Shown: piece after piece, positions 36,895-44,489 of the stretch
How the letters are laid out: each line of letters begins with the position of its first letter
Position numbering within the stretch: position 1 is the stretch's first letter
Assembly: GCA_019038695.1 (NCBI GenBank)
Contig: JAHOYZ010000007.1
Span: forward strand, 287,724-351,723
From: Candidatus Zixiibacteriota bacterium
Lineage (GTDB): Bacteria > Zixibacteria > MSB-5A5 > GN15 > FEB-12
Length of the DNA: 64,000 bases
Direction of reading: 5' to 3'
Notes under the pieces: model-generated
What the model saw: only the letters and a program-made list of their open reading frames with translations
What the model was told of the DNA's origin: nothing
Databases searched by the model: none
Translations under genes and position numbers: made by a program

Positions 36895-37406
36895 TTAGTA
36901 ACCTCAGGAGGTTGATCTTTGTTCCAGGTAAAGGTCGGCTGTTCGTACGGTTGACGGAAATCCTTACGCAACGGATGACCTTCAAAATCGTCCGGTGTAA
37001 GAATGCGAGTCAAATCAGGATGGCCTTCAAACGTGACCCCGAACATATCGTAAACTTCGCGTTCCAGCCAATTGGCTCCCGCCCAAATATCGGTAATCGA
37101 ACGCACTGTCGGATTATCTTCACCAAGACGGATATTAAGGAAAAATCGATAACAATATGACAGGCTATAGAGGTTGTAGACGACTTCAAATCGTCCTTCC
37201 TCGGCCGACTCATGTCCAAACCAGTCAATCGCTGTGATATCCGCCAAAAACTTGATATCAAGTTCGTCATTGTCGTGCAGAGCTTCACAGACAGAAAAAA
37301 GCGAATCAGCGTCAATCATAAATGTCTGCTCGCCACGGAAACCATCTTCACGTTTGATGATTTCACCAAATTTGCTTTGAAGAAACTGTCTGACTTTCTC
37401 TTCCAT
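36891..37406 (-). CDS. nuoC: NADH-quinone oxidoreductase subunit C
   Basis: A 171-residue peripheral-arm subunit. The family signature is WLEREVYDMFGVTFEGHPD; LTRILTPDDFEGHPLRKDF is also typical. It is a separate gene, not fused to nuoD as in E. coli. I start at ATG 37406, directly after the nuoB stop, rather than at ATG 37427 inside nuoB, because operon neighbours rarely overlap that far and AGGGTC precedes the later ATG. Confidence 0.94.
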   Translation of the reverse strand: MEEKVRQFLQSKFGEIIKREDGFRGEQTFMIDADSLFSVCEALHDNDELDIKFLADITAIDWFGHESAEEGRFEVVYNLYSLSYCYRFFLNIRLGEDNPTVRSITDIWAGANWLEREVYDMFGVTFEGHPDLTRILTPDDFEGHPLRKDFRQPYEQPTFTWNKDQPPEVTK

Positions 37407-37408
37407 TA

Positions 37409-37909
37409 TCAGACCCTGCGTCCCCATTCTTCGGGATGATTCTTCAGAGAGGTCTTCTCTACCTTCTCATACAGCTTGAGTATTCCATCTATCAATTGTT
37501 CCGGACGCGGCGGGCAACCAGGCACATATACGTCCACCGGAATAATACGATCTACTCCCTGCAAAACGGCGTAGTTGTTGAATACGCCGCCACAGGAGGC
37601 ACAGGACCCCATAGCAATAACCCATTTGGGGTTAGGCATCTGCTCGTATAGGGTCTTAACAACCGGGGCCATCTTCAATGATACCCGACCGGCAACTATC
37701 ATCAGGTCCGCCTGGCGCGGGGATGGACGCATAACTTCCATTCCAAATCGGGCCATGTCAAAATGGGGACCATAGGCAGAGATCATCTCAATTGCGCAAC
37801 ACGCTAACCCAAACCCAAGTGGCCACATAGATCGCTTGCGAGACCAGTTGGCGACCTTCTCAAGCGTGGTCAGGATTATTGAATCGGGGATTTTTTCTTC
37901 TAGTCCCAT
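37409..37909 (-). CDS. nuoB: NADH-quinone oxidoreductase subunit B (cluster N2)
   Basis: A 166-residue protein holding the terminal 4Fe-4S cluster N2, the direct electron donor to quinone. Ligands are the tandem Cys pair in GLACCAIEM, Cys in GSCASCGG and Cys in VPGCPPRPE. The open frame extends upstream by 37 codons through nuoA, but the proper start is ATG 37909, which overlaps the end of nuoA by ten bases (ATGGGACTAG). Confidence 0.96.
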   Translation of the reverse strand: MGLEEKIPDSIILTTLEKVANWSRKRSMWPLGFGLACCAIEMISAYGPHFDMARFGMEVMRPSPRQADLMIVAGRVSLKMAPVVKTLYEQMPNPKWVIAMGSCASCGGVFNNYAVLQGVDRIIPVDVYVPGCPPRPEQLIDGILKLYEKVEKTSLKNHPEEWGRRV

Positions 37910-38256
37910 TTGAGCGCTCCGCGACCAAGGATGTAGAAATAGCCCACCAGTAAAATGATCACAAAAACAACCATCTCCAAGAAACCAAACAATCCAAGCT
38001 GACGAGAGATAACCGCCCACGGGTAAAGAAATATAACTTCTATGTCAAAGAGAATAAACAGAATCGCCACCATGTAGAACTTCACCGGAACCGGCTCTTT
38101 GGTCGAGCCGACCGGAGTCAGACCGCATTCGTAGGGTTCTCCCTTGCGCCCCATCTTGCTTCGATAGCCAAGGAATATTGAAAAGAATATCAAAAGTAGC
38201 GCGATGCCACTGGCGACAACGACCAGAAACAAGATCGGATAGAATGTTTCAAACAT
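37900..38256 (-). CDS. nuoA: NADH-quinone oxidoreductase subunit A
   Basis: A 118-residue, three-helix membrane subunit and first gene of the 14-gene nuo operon. [14 protein letters not shown] is the conserved cytosolic loop near the quinone site; [20 protein letters not shown] is the second helix with its acidic residues. AGGAGG lies 13 bases before the ATG, a rather long spacing. Confidence 0.95.
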   Translation of the reverse strand: MFETFYPILFLVVVASGIALLLIFFSIFLGYRSKMGRKGEPYECGLTPVGSTKEPVPVKFYMVAILFILFDIEVIFLYPWAVISRQLGLFGFLEMVVFVIILLVGYFYILGRGALKWD

Positions 38257-38316
38257 ACGCGGCCAGTATCCTCCTCATAAGTCCACGAACTTTAAGTCGC
38301 TTGGTCCGTCTTGTCA

Positions 38317-38346
38317 AGTATAATTGCGTCTTACTATATGTGTCAA
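38317..38346 (-). promoter_or_regulatory. promoter of the nuo operon
   Basis: Minus strand TTGACA (38346-38341), 18-bp spacer, TATACT (38322-38317). It lies about 60 bp before nuoA and is the only clear promoter I see for the 14.5-kb operon. An overlapping weaker pair (TTGACT, TATAGT) sits just upstream. Confidence 0.65.
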
Positions 38347-38452
38347 TACTTATCAGTCAAGAGATTGTATTGGAACGCTATCACTATGCATCAGTACGAG
38401 TTATCGGTGATTATCCATATTGGAACAGAAGCCAGAGGTTGTGAAAAAAATA

Positions 38453-38869
38453 TCAAGAAGTAATCATTATCTGATAAGGCTCAAACACGGGACAATGATC
38501 AACCAGGGCGTTTAATTCATACTGCGGAAAGGCTCCATAGGCTGTCGAGGCACCTGAGAACCTGAGGCGCCATTCGGCCCGCTGGATCTCGACGTAACCT
38601 CCCCCGAGTATATCGTAGCCCGGTTCGTGCAGATCAACCACATCGGGTTCGCGTGCCCAAATCGAGGCCAGTTCCCGACGGTGGCAGAACTGGTCAAGCA
38701 AATTGGCATGATAGGGGTATTCGTTTAAGGAACCGAGAATCATCACGATTTCATCCGGCCCTCGTACAATCATGAATTTGCAGGTGAAACGATCAGGAGC
38801 GGAGCCACGATCTCCATTGAGAAGACCACCCGTCAGATCGACGAAATTGTAAGCCAGCGATGCGGTCAC
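38453..38869 (-). CDS. conserved-looking protein of unknown function
   Basis: 138 residues, soluble, no signal peptide or membrane helix. I do not recognise the family. Visible features are an N-terminal FVDLTGGLLNGDRGSAP, a central HRRELASIWAREPDVVDLHE, and a glycine-rich DILGGGYVEI followed by basic and aromatic residues (AEWRLRFSGASTAYGAF). It sits 4 bp after the PHP-domain gene, as last gene of a four-gene run (HD, MFS, PHP, this). The codon pattern resembles its neighbours, so it is probably a real gene. Confidence 0.6.
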   Translation of the reverse strand: MTASLAYNFVDLTGGLLNGDRGSAPDRFTCKFMIVRGPDEIVMILGSLNEYPYHANLLDQFCHRRELASIWAREPDVVDLHEPGYDILGGGYVEIQRAEWRLRFSGASTAYGAFPQYELNALVDHCPVFEPYQIMITS

Positions 38870-38873
38870 TCTG

Positions 38874-39923
38874 TTACACTCCTATGCGAATATGGTTTGA
38901 GAAGATCCACCCCCGGCGTCCCTTCCATGCCTCAACGCGGTAGATGCCCCGACTTTGAATGGCATAGGTCAGCGAGTCTGTGCTTGACTGGAGAACGAGC
39001 TCCCCGTTGTGAATCAGTTTCAGACGTGCCCGTGAGGGCAGCTTGACCACCAACCGTACACCCTCATGCGATGGCAATTCACCTCCGCAGGTAACACGGC
39101 GGGAGTCGTCCTCGGCATAGAACTCAAATCCCTGAGCCGAGCCCCAACGCATATTGGAGCAAAACGATCTACAATCCCGCAGGGCATCATACAGTTGACA
39201 TCTGGCCTTGTCAAAGTCAGTGGAAAGTGATTCGTCCAGAAGGATGTGGGTTCGAAGACATCGAAAGTGAACTTTGTAAGGAAATATCTCAACCTTAAAC
39301 GGTCCCACTTTGATACGAAAGGCGTGCGCATCGACGCTGGCCACGCCGACTACTTTACGCTTCAGGTTCCACTGGTCCCATTGCCCCAGGATACGATCCG
39401 TGGGACCGACCATCGACTTACGAGGAGAAAAAGCCATTGGAAGTTTGTTAAATGGGGTCAACCGTTCCATCCACTCCGACATCTGGTTCCATAACTCAAC
39501 GCCAGCGAAACCTTCCACTTTCCAATCAGTCCAGGGATACGGTTGGAACTGAGCCATGCGATTGCGGATTTCATCGGGATGCGCCATGATACCCAGAGCA
39601 CCATCAGCCTCACCGGCGGCGACGTATTCGCGCACGGTCATAGTGTTCGGGTAGACTCGGGGCGTCTCAAATAACAAGTAGTGATGCCGATCATCCTGGT
39701 CGTTGTGCTCGTAACCGATGACTACCAGCATCTTGCCGTACATTCCCTCACTGCCATTGTCGCGAGTGGCCAGGGTCATATGATCGGCCAGCATCATGAA
39801 ATCGAGGTCGGCCCTTTGCCCAATTGCGACTACTTCTTCGAGCGGCTTGGTACCATCGGATTCAGTAGTGTGAACATGCACTGCCCCCGAATACTGATAC
39901 CAATCACCGATCTTCTTACCCAT
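38874..39923 (-). CDS. PHP-domain phosphoesterase-like protein
   Basis: 349 residues. The N-terminal metal site of the PHP superfamily is visible: GAVHVHTTESDG, then FMMLADHMTL and VVIGYEHNDQ. GIMAHPDE adds further ligands, and VVGVASVDAHAF gives the late Asp-His pair. The last 90 residues form a beta-rich extension (RARLKLIHNGELVL). Substrate unknown. I take ATG 39923, preceded by an AGGGGGGAG ribosome site and overlapping the end of the MFS gene by eight bases, over the GTG at 39932. Confidence 0.8.
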   Translation of the reverse strand: MGKKIGDWYQYSGAVHVHTTESDGTKPLEEVVAIGQRADLDFMMLADHMTLATRDNGSEGMYGKMLVVIGYEHNDQDDRHHYLLFETPRVYPNTMTVREYVAAGEADGALGIMAHPDEIRNRMAQFQPYPWTDWKVEGFAGVELWNQMSEWMERLTPFNKLPMAFSPRKSMVGPTDRILGQWDQWNLKRKVVGVASVDAHAFRIKVGPFKVEIFPYKVHFRCLRTHILLDESLSTDFDKARCQLYDALRDCRSFCSNMRWGSAQGFEFYAEDDSRRVTCGGELPSHEGVRLVVKLPSRARLKLIHNGELVLQSSTDSLTYAIQSRGIYRVEAWKGRRGWIFSNHIRIGV

Positions 39924-41244
39924 CGCTTGCACTCCCCCCTGAGGGAACTTTGCGAAATATCACCAGGCCAACAATCATCATTAGAGCCAGTGAGAGCACT
40001 CCTACTTTATACGGCAGTTTGTCGTAATCAGATGGATCGATGTCCATCAAGTCAATGACCAATCGACCCATAGGTCTCTCGGAATTGAATAGCAAGACCA
40101 CTGCCGTCCAGACAAGTGGCCCTATGGCAGCAGCCGCCCGACCTGACAATGAGAACAGACCAAAGAACCGTCCCAATTCTTCACGAGGTACCAGTTCTGC
40201 CAGTAGCGGGCGTGATGTTGTCCACAGACCACCTAACAAAATGCCGATGACTGATCCCAAAACCCAGACCACAGCCATGCTGTTGGTTGCTACAAAGATG
40301 ACAAGGCAGATGACCCAACCCCAGATGATGAGTCCGAGGAGTTTTTTCAACGACCAGTGTTGAGCGATTTTACCCATGACAAATGAACCGATCACAGCCG
40401 ACACGGTGGATACAATTAAGAATCCTGCAATGTCGCCGTCAGACAAACTCAACACGACGGCACAGTATAACCCGATATTGAGGATCACAGTCGTGGCGGC
40501 ATCCTCGAAAAAATAGTCGGCGATGAGAAAGCGCAGAACGCCGGGATACTTCTTCGTCTGACGGACACCATCCCAGACATCGCGATAGGCGGCTCGGAAA
40601 CCCGCTCCGGGGCGCTGGATTTTGACCGGCTTCTCCCTTACCCATAGAAAGAGGGGAACGGAAAAGACCGCAAACAGGATCGCAGTCGGAAGAAACGCCC
40701 CTTGCTTCCCCGATCCGTCGAGAAAGGGAACATCCCAGCCAAACACATCACCGCTCACAAATGGCAGAACCAGAATCAAACCCAATATCGATCCCACGTA
40801 GCCAAGTGCCACACCGAAACCGGAGATAAACCGGGCACGAGCACCATCGGCCACAGAATATAATAGAGCATTATAAAAGGGTTGGCCGGCTTCATAGGCA
40901 AAGTTGGCAATAATGAACAGCACAATAGTAAGGATGAAAAGGGAGGGAGGTACAAACGCCATCAGCCCCGCTGCTGTACAACAGGTGAGTGTGAACAGAA
41001 ACAGGAATATTTTCTTGCGCGTGGAATGATCCGACATCGCCCCCAAAGCTGGTAGTAACAAAGCGGCAAATACCATCGAGATCGTGAACGGAATATCAAA
41101 CCAGTAGTCAGGCCGTCCCAGGTCTTCTACGATATATCGCTTCAGATACTGCGAGACGATATTCATCGAGTAGATAGTGTTGGCGAAATCGTAAAGCGAC
41201 CACCCCAGAATATCTTTTTTCCAGATGGTGTCTTTGGCAGTCAT
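39916..41244 (-). CDS. UMF1/Atg22-type major facilitator transporter
   Basis: 442 residues with about twelve hydrophobic helices. The opening KKDILGWSLYDFANTIYSMN is the signature of the UMF1 (unknown MFS 1, Atg22-like) family, which in yeast effluxes amino acids from vacuoles. The bacterial substrate is not known. RPLLAELVPREELGRFFGLF matches the MFS loop 8-9 region. Two bases separate it from the HD-domain gene. Confidence 0.85.
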   Translation of the reverse strand: MTAKDTIWKKDILGWSLYDFANTIYSMNIVSQYLKRYIVEDLGRPDYWFDIPFTISMVFAALLLPALGAMSDHSTRKKIFLFLFTLTCCTAAGLMAFVPPSLFILTIVLFIIANFAYEAGQPFYNALLYSVADGARARFISGFGVALGYVGSILGLILVLPFVSGDVFGWDVPFLDGSGKQGAFLPTAILFAVFSVPLFLWVREKPVKIQRPGAGFRAAYRDVWDGVRQTKKYPGVLRFLIADYFFEDAATTVILNIGLYCAVVLSLSDGDIAGFLIVSTVSAVIGSFVMGKIAQHWSLKKLLGLIIWGWVICLVIFVATNSMAVVWVLGSVIGILLGGLWTTSRPLLAELVPREELGRFFGLFSLSGRAAAAIGPLVWTAVVLLFNSERPMGRLVIDLMDIDPSDYDKLPYKVGVLSLALMMIVGLVIFRKVPSGGSASDG

Positions 41245-41246
41245 AG

Positions 41247-41807
41247 TTATAAACCGAGTTGTTTTGAAATCGTCAACATACCTTCACGCACCAGTAGCAG
41301 GAACTGCTCCAGCTCCAATCCTACCTCGGAGCAGGCGGCCATGTTCTCTCGGCTCGCTCCGGCAGCGAAACGTTTTTCCTTGAAGCGACGCAACATGAAG
41401 TCGCCGTCGATCGAGGTTAATTTTTTGTCGGGATGCATCAGCGCACACGCCACGATGAAACCCGTCGCGGGATCAACAGCATAGAGACTCCAGTCCAGAC
41501 GACTCTCACAGGGAATGTGTCCGGGATGGGCGTTGATGGCATGCAGCATGTCCTGCGGTAAGTCGTATGGCTCAAGCCATTCGGCTGTCAGGTAGGAGTG
41601 CCTCGCTTCATCGTCTACAGTTTCATTGTAGTCGAGATCGTGCAGCAGACCGGTGAGACCCCAATAGTCAACATCCTCGCCGAGATACTCGGCTAGACGA
41701 CGCATCCCCGCTTCGACCGCCAGGATATGCTTAAGGAGATTGTTGACTCCTATCTTGTCAACGACGAGATCATAAGCCACATTGCGGGACAACTGGAGAT
41801 TGATCAT
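41247..41807 (-). CDS. HD-domain hydrolase
   Basis: 186 residues. The metal-binding His-Asp doublet lies at 56-57 (LLHDLDYNE), with further His residues in LLKHILAVE, ARHSYLTAEW and HAINAHPG and a late Asp in AVDPATGFIV. This is the standard order of HD phosphohydrolases acting on nucleotides or related phosphates. It is first in a four-gene run. The 94-bp gap upstream of it separates the run from the TonB receptor gene. Confidence 0.85.
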   Translation of the reverse strand: MINLQLSRNVAYDLVVDKIGVNNLLKHILAVEAGMRRLAEYLGEDVDYWGLTGLLHDLDYNETVDDEARHSYLTAEWLEPYDLPQDMLHAINAHPGHIPCESRLDWSLYAVDPATGFIVACALMHPDKKLTSIDGDFMLRRFKEKRFAAGASRENMAACSEVGLELEQFLLLVREGMLTISKQLGL

Positions 41808-41901
41808 AGAGGCAAATTAACGTAGACTTTGATGCGGTGTCAAGGTACACCCGGCCAAACAAGTTTACCGGCAAGTCAGCTATGCAGCGAGAAAGTCGAA
41901 G

Positions 41902-43968
41902 CTAATCCAGAAAATTCCAGGTGAAGCCGTAGTAGAAGAAACGTCCGGGGAACGTGAGTCGTTCGCGGGCACGATACTGATTGTCGAAAAGGTTCTGGAA
42001 CACAAAGTGCATCCGGTAATCTTTCAGTGCGAAGGACAGCTTGACATTGATTACGGCCGTCTCACCCAACCCTTTTTCATCGTAGCCGTCGTACGGTCCA
42101 ATGTACACAACTTCGCCATAAGCAAACAAGTCCATCAACTTGTCCCGCCAGAACCAATGCAACTCTAAACCGGAGAAACCCTGATACTCCGGAGTGTAGG
42201 CCAGAGAATCAGAATCCTTGTAGTCCACGTGATGATAAGACGCACCACCCACGAAAGTGAGAAAATCACGCAGCTGCAATCGAGGTTGGAGTGTTACCGA
42301 GGCGAAAGAAATATCACCGTTGGCAGGCGTGAAGAACTTATAGTCCCCATCCGCATCAAGGACCAACTCGTTGGTCCAATTTATACCGTCAGTGATCTGC
42401 CCACCTGTGACCGAGAGGCTGATGCGATTATCCAGTGATCCATATTCATATTGAAAACTGCCAACCAGTTGACTTTCTGGTACAAGCAAACTGTCACCGC
42501 CATCGGCATACACGGTAGCTCCGGAGCCATAAAGGAGCGATTTCTGAAATCGAAGATACAATTCATGCATAGTCGGCGCTCTCTCTGAGTAACCAAACGA
42601 CAAGACGACCAGAGACTTATCCCCCTCACGAAATACCACACCGGCTGCACGAGGTAGGAAATCGTACTCTTCGACCCAGGCAGATCCGATACTGGCTGCG
42701 CATCGCCAGCCATCACGCAACAGACCCATCTGCAACAGTGCTTCGCCGCTGAGGTGGTCGTGTTTGTTAAGGTGATCGTCGTATTCGAGATAGTCGCCAT
42801 CAACCCGGACTGACATGATTGTTTTACACCACAACCATTGGCGCTGAGCAAACGCCCCGTGCCCGGTCTTGTCAAAACGCCCGTCAGATATCCCGGTGAG
42901 ATAAGAACCCTGCCGAAGATGTTTGTAGCCCATCTCATAGCGCGAGGTGCGAGTAGAGTTGTCAAGAGTTAATGATACATTAGCCGACCGGTCAAACTTG
43001 TAGCGCTTAATAGTTGCCCCGTACGAATCCGGCCGGACCGTCAGAGGTCCATCGCGATCATACAGTTGCCCCCAAGCCCTAAGACCAGTGCCGCCGCGCA
43101 ATGGGAAAAACAAGTCAGCATAGTAGTGGTAGGAATTTGATGCTCGCAGGAGATCAATCGTAGGTCCCTCGGCTTTTCGATAACCGACCGACATATCCAC
43201 CAGACGGCCGTCGGTATGTTTCTTCGAGTAACGCCCCCGCACGAACGCATACCCCAATCCGCCTTTGTCAGCCAACAACGAACTCTCAGACTTGTATGTA
43301 TCTGGCGGTTTGGGACGGGTAATCAACGAGGCTAATGCGCTGGTTCCACCGAGAACCTGTCCGATCGGACCATTCAGCACAAAAACATCCTGGTCGAGGG
43401 CAGTGGGGATATCATTCATATCTACCAGACCATCAGGTTCCGGGTTGTGCTCAAACGGCTCAAAACGGTGGCCATCGGCAAGCACGTTCAACCGGTTACC
43501 ACCCACACCATACGGCTGAACAGTCTTTCGCATCGGCGTTACCTGATGTTCGAGAACGAAAAACGATGGATCAAAACGAAAGTAGTCCCCGGCATCGTGA
43601 TAGAATGAGCGATCGAGGTCGTCGCGGCGATTCAGCCGTTGGCTGGTGAACCAGGTAATGAGGGTATCATGAACAGACAATGATGGAAGTCGGCGACGAC
43701 GAAGTTCTTCCTGGTGCTTCTCGTATTTTTCATCAAGACTTATCTGGGTACGTTCGGCGGCTGTGAGGGAATCGAAGAGATACGAGTCGGTACCCAGTGT
43801 ATCGTCATCAAGGAACGGGCCGTAGGTGGGGAGCGTAGTATCCGGTACGTCAGTAGGTGTAACCAAACTTGTGTCACCGACATCGGATGTGTCGACCTGG
43901 TTCTCGTCGTCAGCAACAACGAGTAACGGCATCATCACAAACAATAGCGGCAGAAGAAGGTATTTCAC
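41902..43968 (-). CDS. TonB-dependent receptor-like outer-membrane protein
   Basis: 688 residues. Signal peptide MKYLLLPLLFVMMPLLVVADD. A plug-like region (about 150-215) includes NRLNVLADGHRFEPF and QVLGGTSALASLI. The remainder alternates short beta strands, as in a 22-strand barrel, and ends in an aromatic strand FFYYGFTWNFLD. Early residues 20-60 are acidic and Thr-rich. QNLFDNQYRARE near the end is typical of the family. It overlaps by four bases the gene for an ECF-type S component, suggesting joint uptake of one vitamin or metal-like nutrient. The substrate is unknown. Confidence 0.85.
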   Translation of the reverse strand: MKYLLLPLLFVMMPLLVVADDENQVDTSDVGDTSLVTPTDVPDTTLPTYGPFLDDDTLGTDSYLFDSLTAAERTQISLDEKYEKHQEELRRRRLPSLSVHDTLITWFTSQRLNRRDDLDRSFYHDAGDYFRFDPSFFVLEHQVTPMRKTVQPYGVGGNRLNVLADGHRFEPFEHNPEPDGLVDMNDIPTALDQDVFVLNGPIGQVLGGTSALASLITRPKPPDTYKSESSLLADKGGLGYAFVRGRYSKKHTDGRLVDMSVGYRKAEGPTIDLLRASNSYHYYADLFFPLRGGTGLRAWGQLYDRDGPLTVRPDSYGATIKRYKFDRSANVSLTLDNSTRTSRYEMGYKHLRQGSYLTGISDGRFDKTGHGAFAQRQWLWCKTIMSVRVDGDYLEYDDHLNKHDHLSGEALLQMGLLRDGWRCAASIGSAWVEEYDFLPRAAGVVFREGDKSLVVLSFGYSERAPTMHELYLRFQKSLLYGSGATVYADGGDSLLVPESQLVGSFQYEYGSLDNRISLSVTGGQITDGINWTNELVLDADGDYKFFTPANGDISFASVTLQPRLQLRDFLTFVGGASYHHVDYKDSDSLAYTPEYQGFSGLELHWFWRDKLMDLFAYGEVVYIGPYDGYDEKGLGETAVINVKLSFALKDYRMHFVFQNLFDNQYRARERLTFPGRFFYYGFTWNFLD

Positions 43969-44489
43969 AGTCGCGTCCTTTCACGAGCATGTAAATGCCG
44001 TGTCACGGTGAAAAGCAACGGGAAAATGATCAGATTGGCTCCCAGCGAGATGGCGGAGAACAGCATTCCACCAACAAAACGCTCATAAAACGGCCCAAAC
44101 ATCCAGGCATCAACAATGTTCACCGGCAGATAATATAGCACTGTACACATCAATGCAGCGCCCCACAAGGATACGATCAGTCGCGGCCGGGTCCAGTTCT
44201 GCCACTTACCTTTGCGAAAGACAGCCCCCACCATACTGCCGCTACCGGCACCGATAATCTGTGCAAGCATAACGGGGGCGATAGCCGGGCCATACGGATT
44301 GAAAGCGGTCCAGAGCGCCATGCCAATCATACCCACCAGCGCTCCGGGAACCACCCCCCACAAAAAACCGGCGGAAAAAACAATGAAGAAAATGAAGTTT
44401 ATGTTGGGTAAGTAGGATGTTCCCCACGAGAGAACATACACCAGCGCCGCAAAAAGCGCTATGCGTGTGACCAGGTGCGGTCGCCGCAT
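43965..44489 (-). CDS. ECF-type transporter S component-like membrane protein
   Basis: 174 residues with about five to six hydrophobic helices, typical size of the substrate-binding S component of energy-coupling-factor transporters. It shows a glycine-rich GFLWGVVPGALVGMIGMALW segment and an alanine-rich first helix (RIALFAALVYVLSW). No ATPase or T component is nearby, so it would need shared modules elsewhere. Its overlap with the TonB receptor gene suggests both act on the same solute. The family call rests on size and helix pattern more than on a hard motif. Confidence 0.65.
   Translation of the reverse strand: MRRPHLVTRIALFAALVYVLSWGTSYLPNINFIFFIVFSAGFLWGVVPGALVGMIGMALWTAFNPYGPAIAPVMLAQIIGAGSGSMVGAVFRKGKWQNWTRPRLIVSLWGAALMCTVLYYLPVNIVDAWMFGPFYERFVGGMLFSAISLGANLIIFPLLFTVTRHLHARERTRL

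Noticed and set aside
37910..38020. Upstream extension of NuoB inside nuoA
   Set aside because: The extension is nuoA read in another frame; the accepted start overlaps the nuoA stop by only ten bases.
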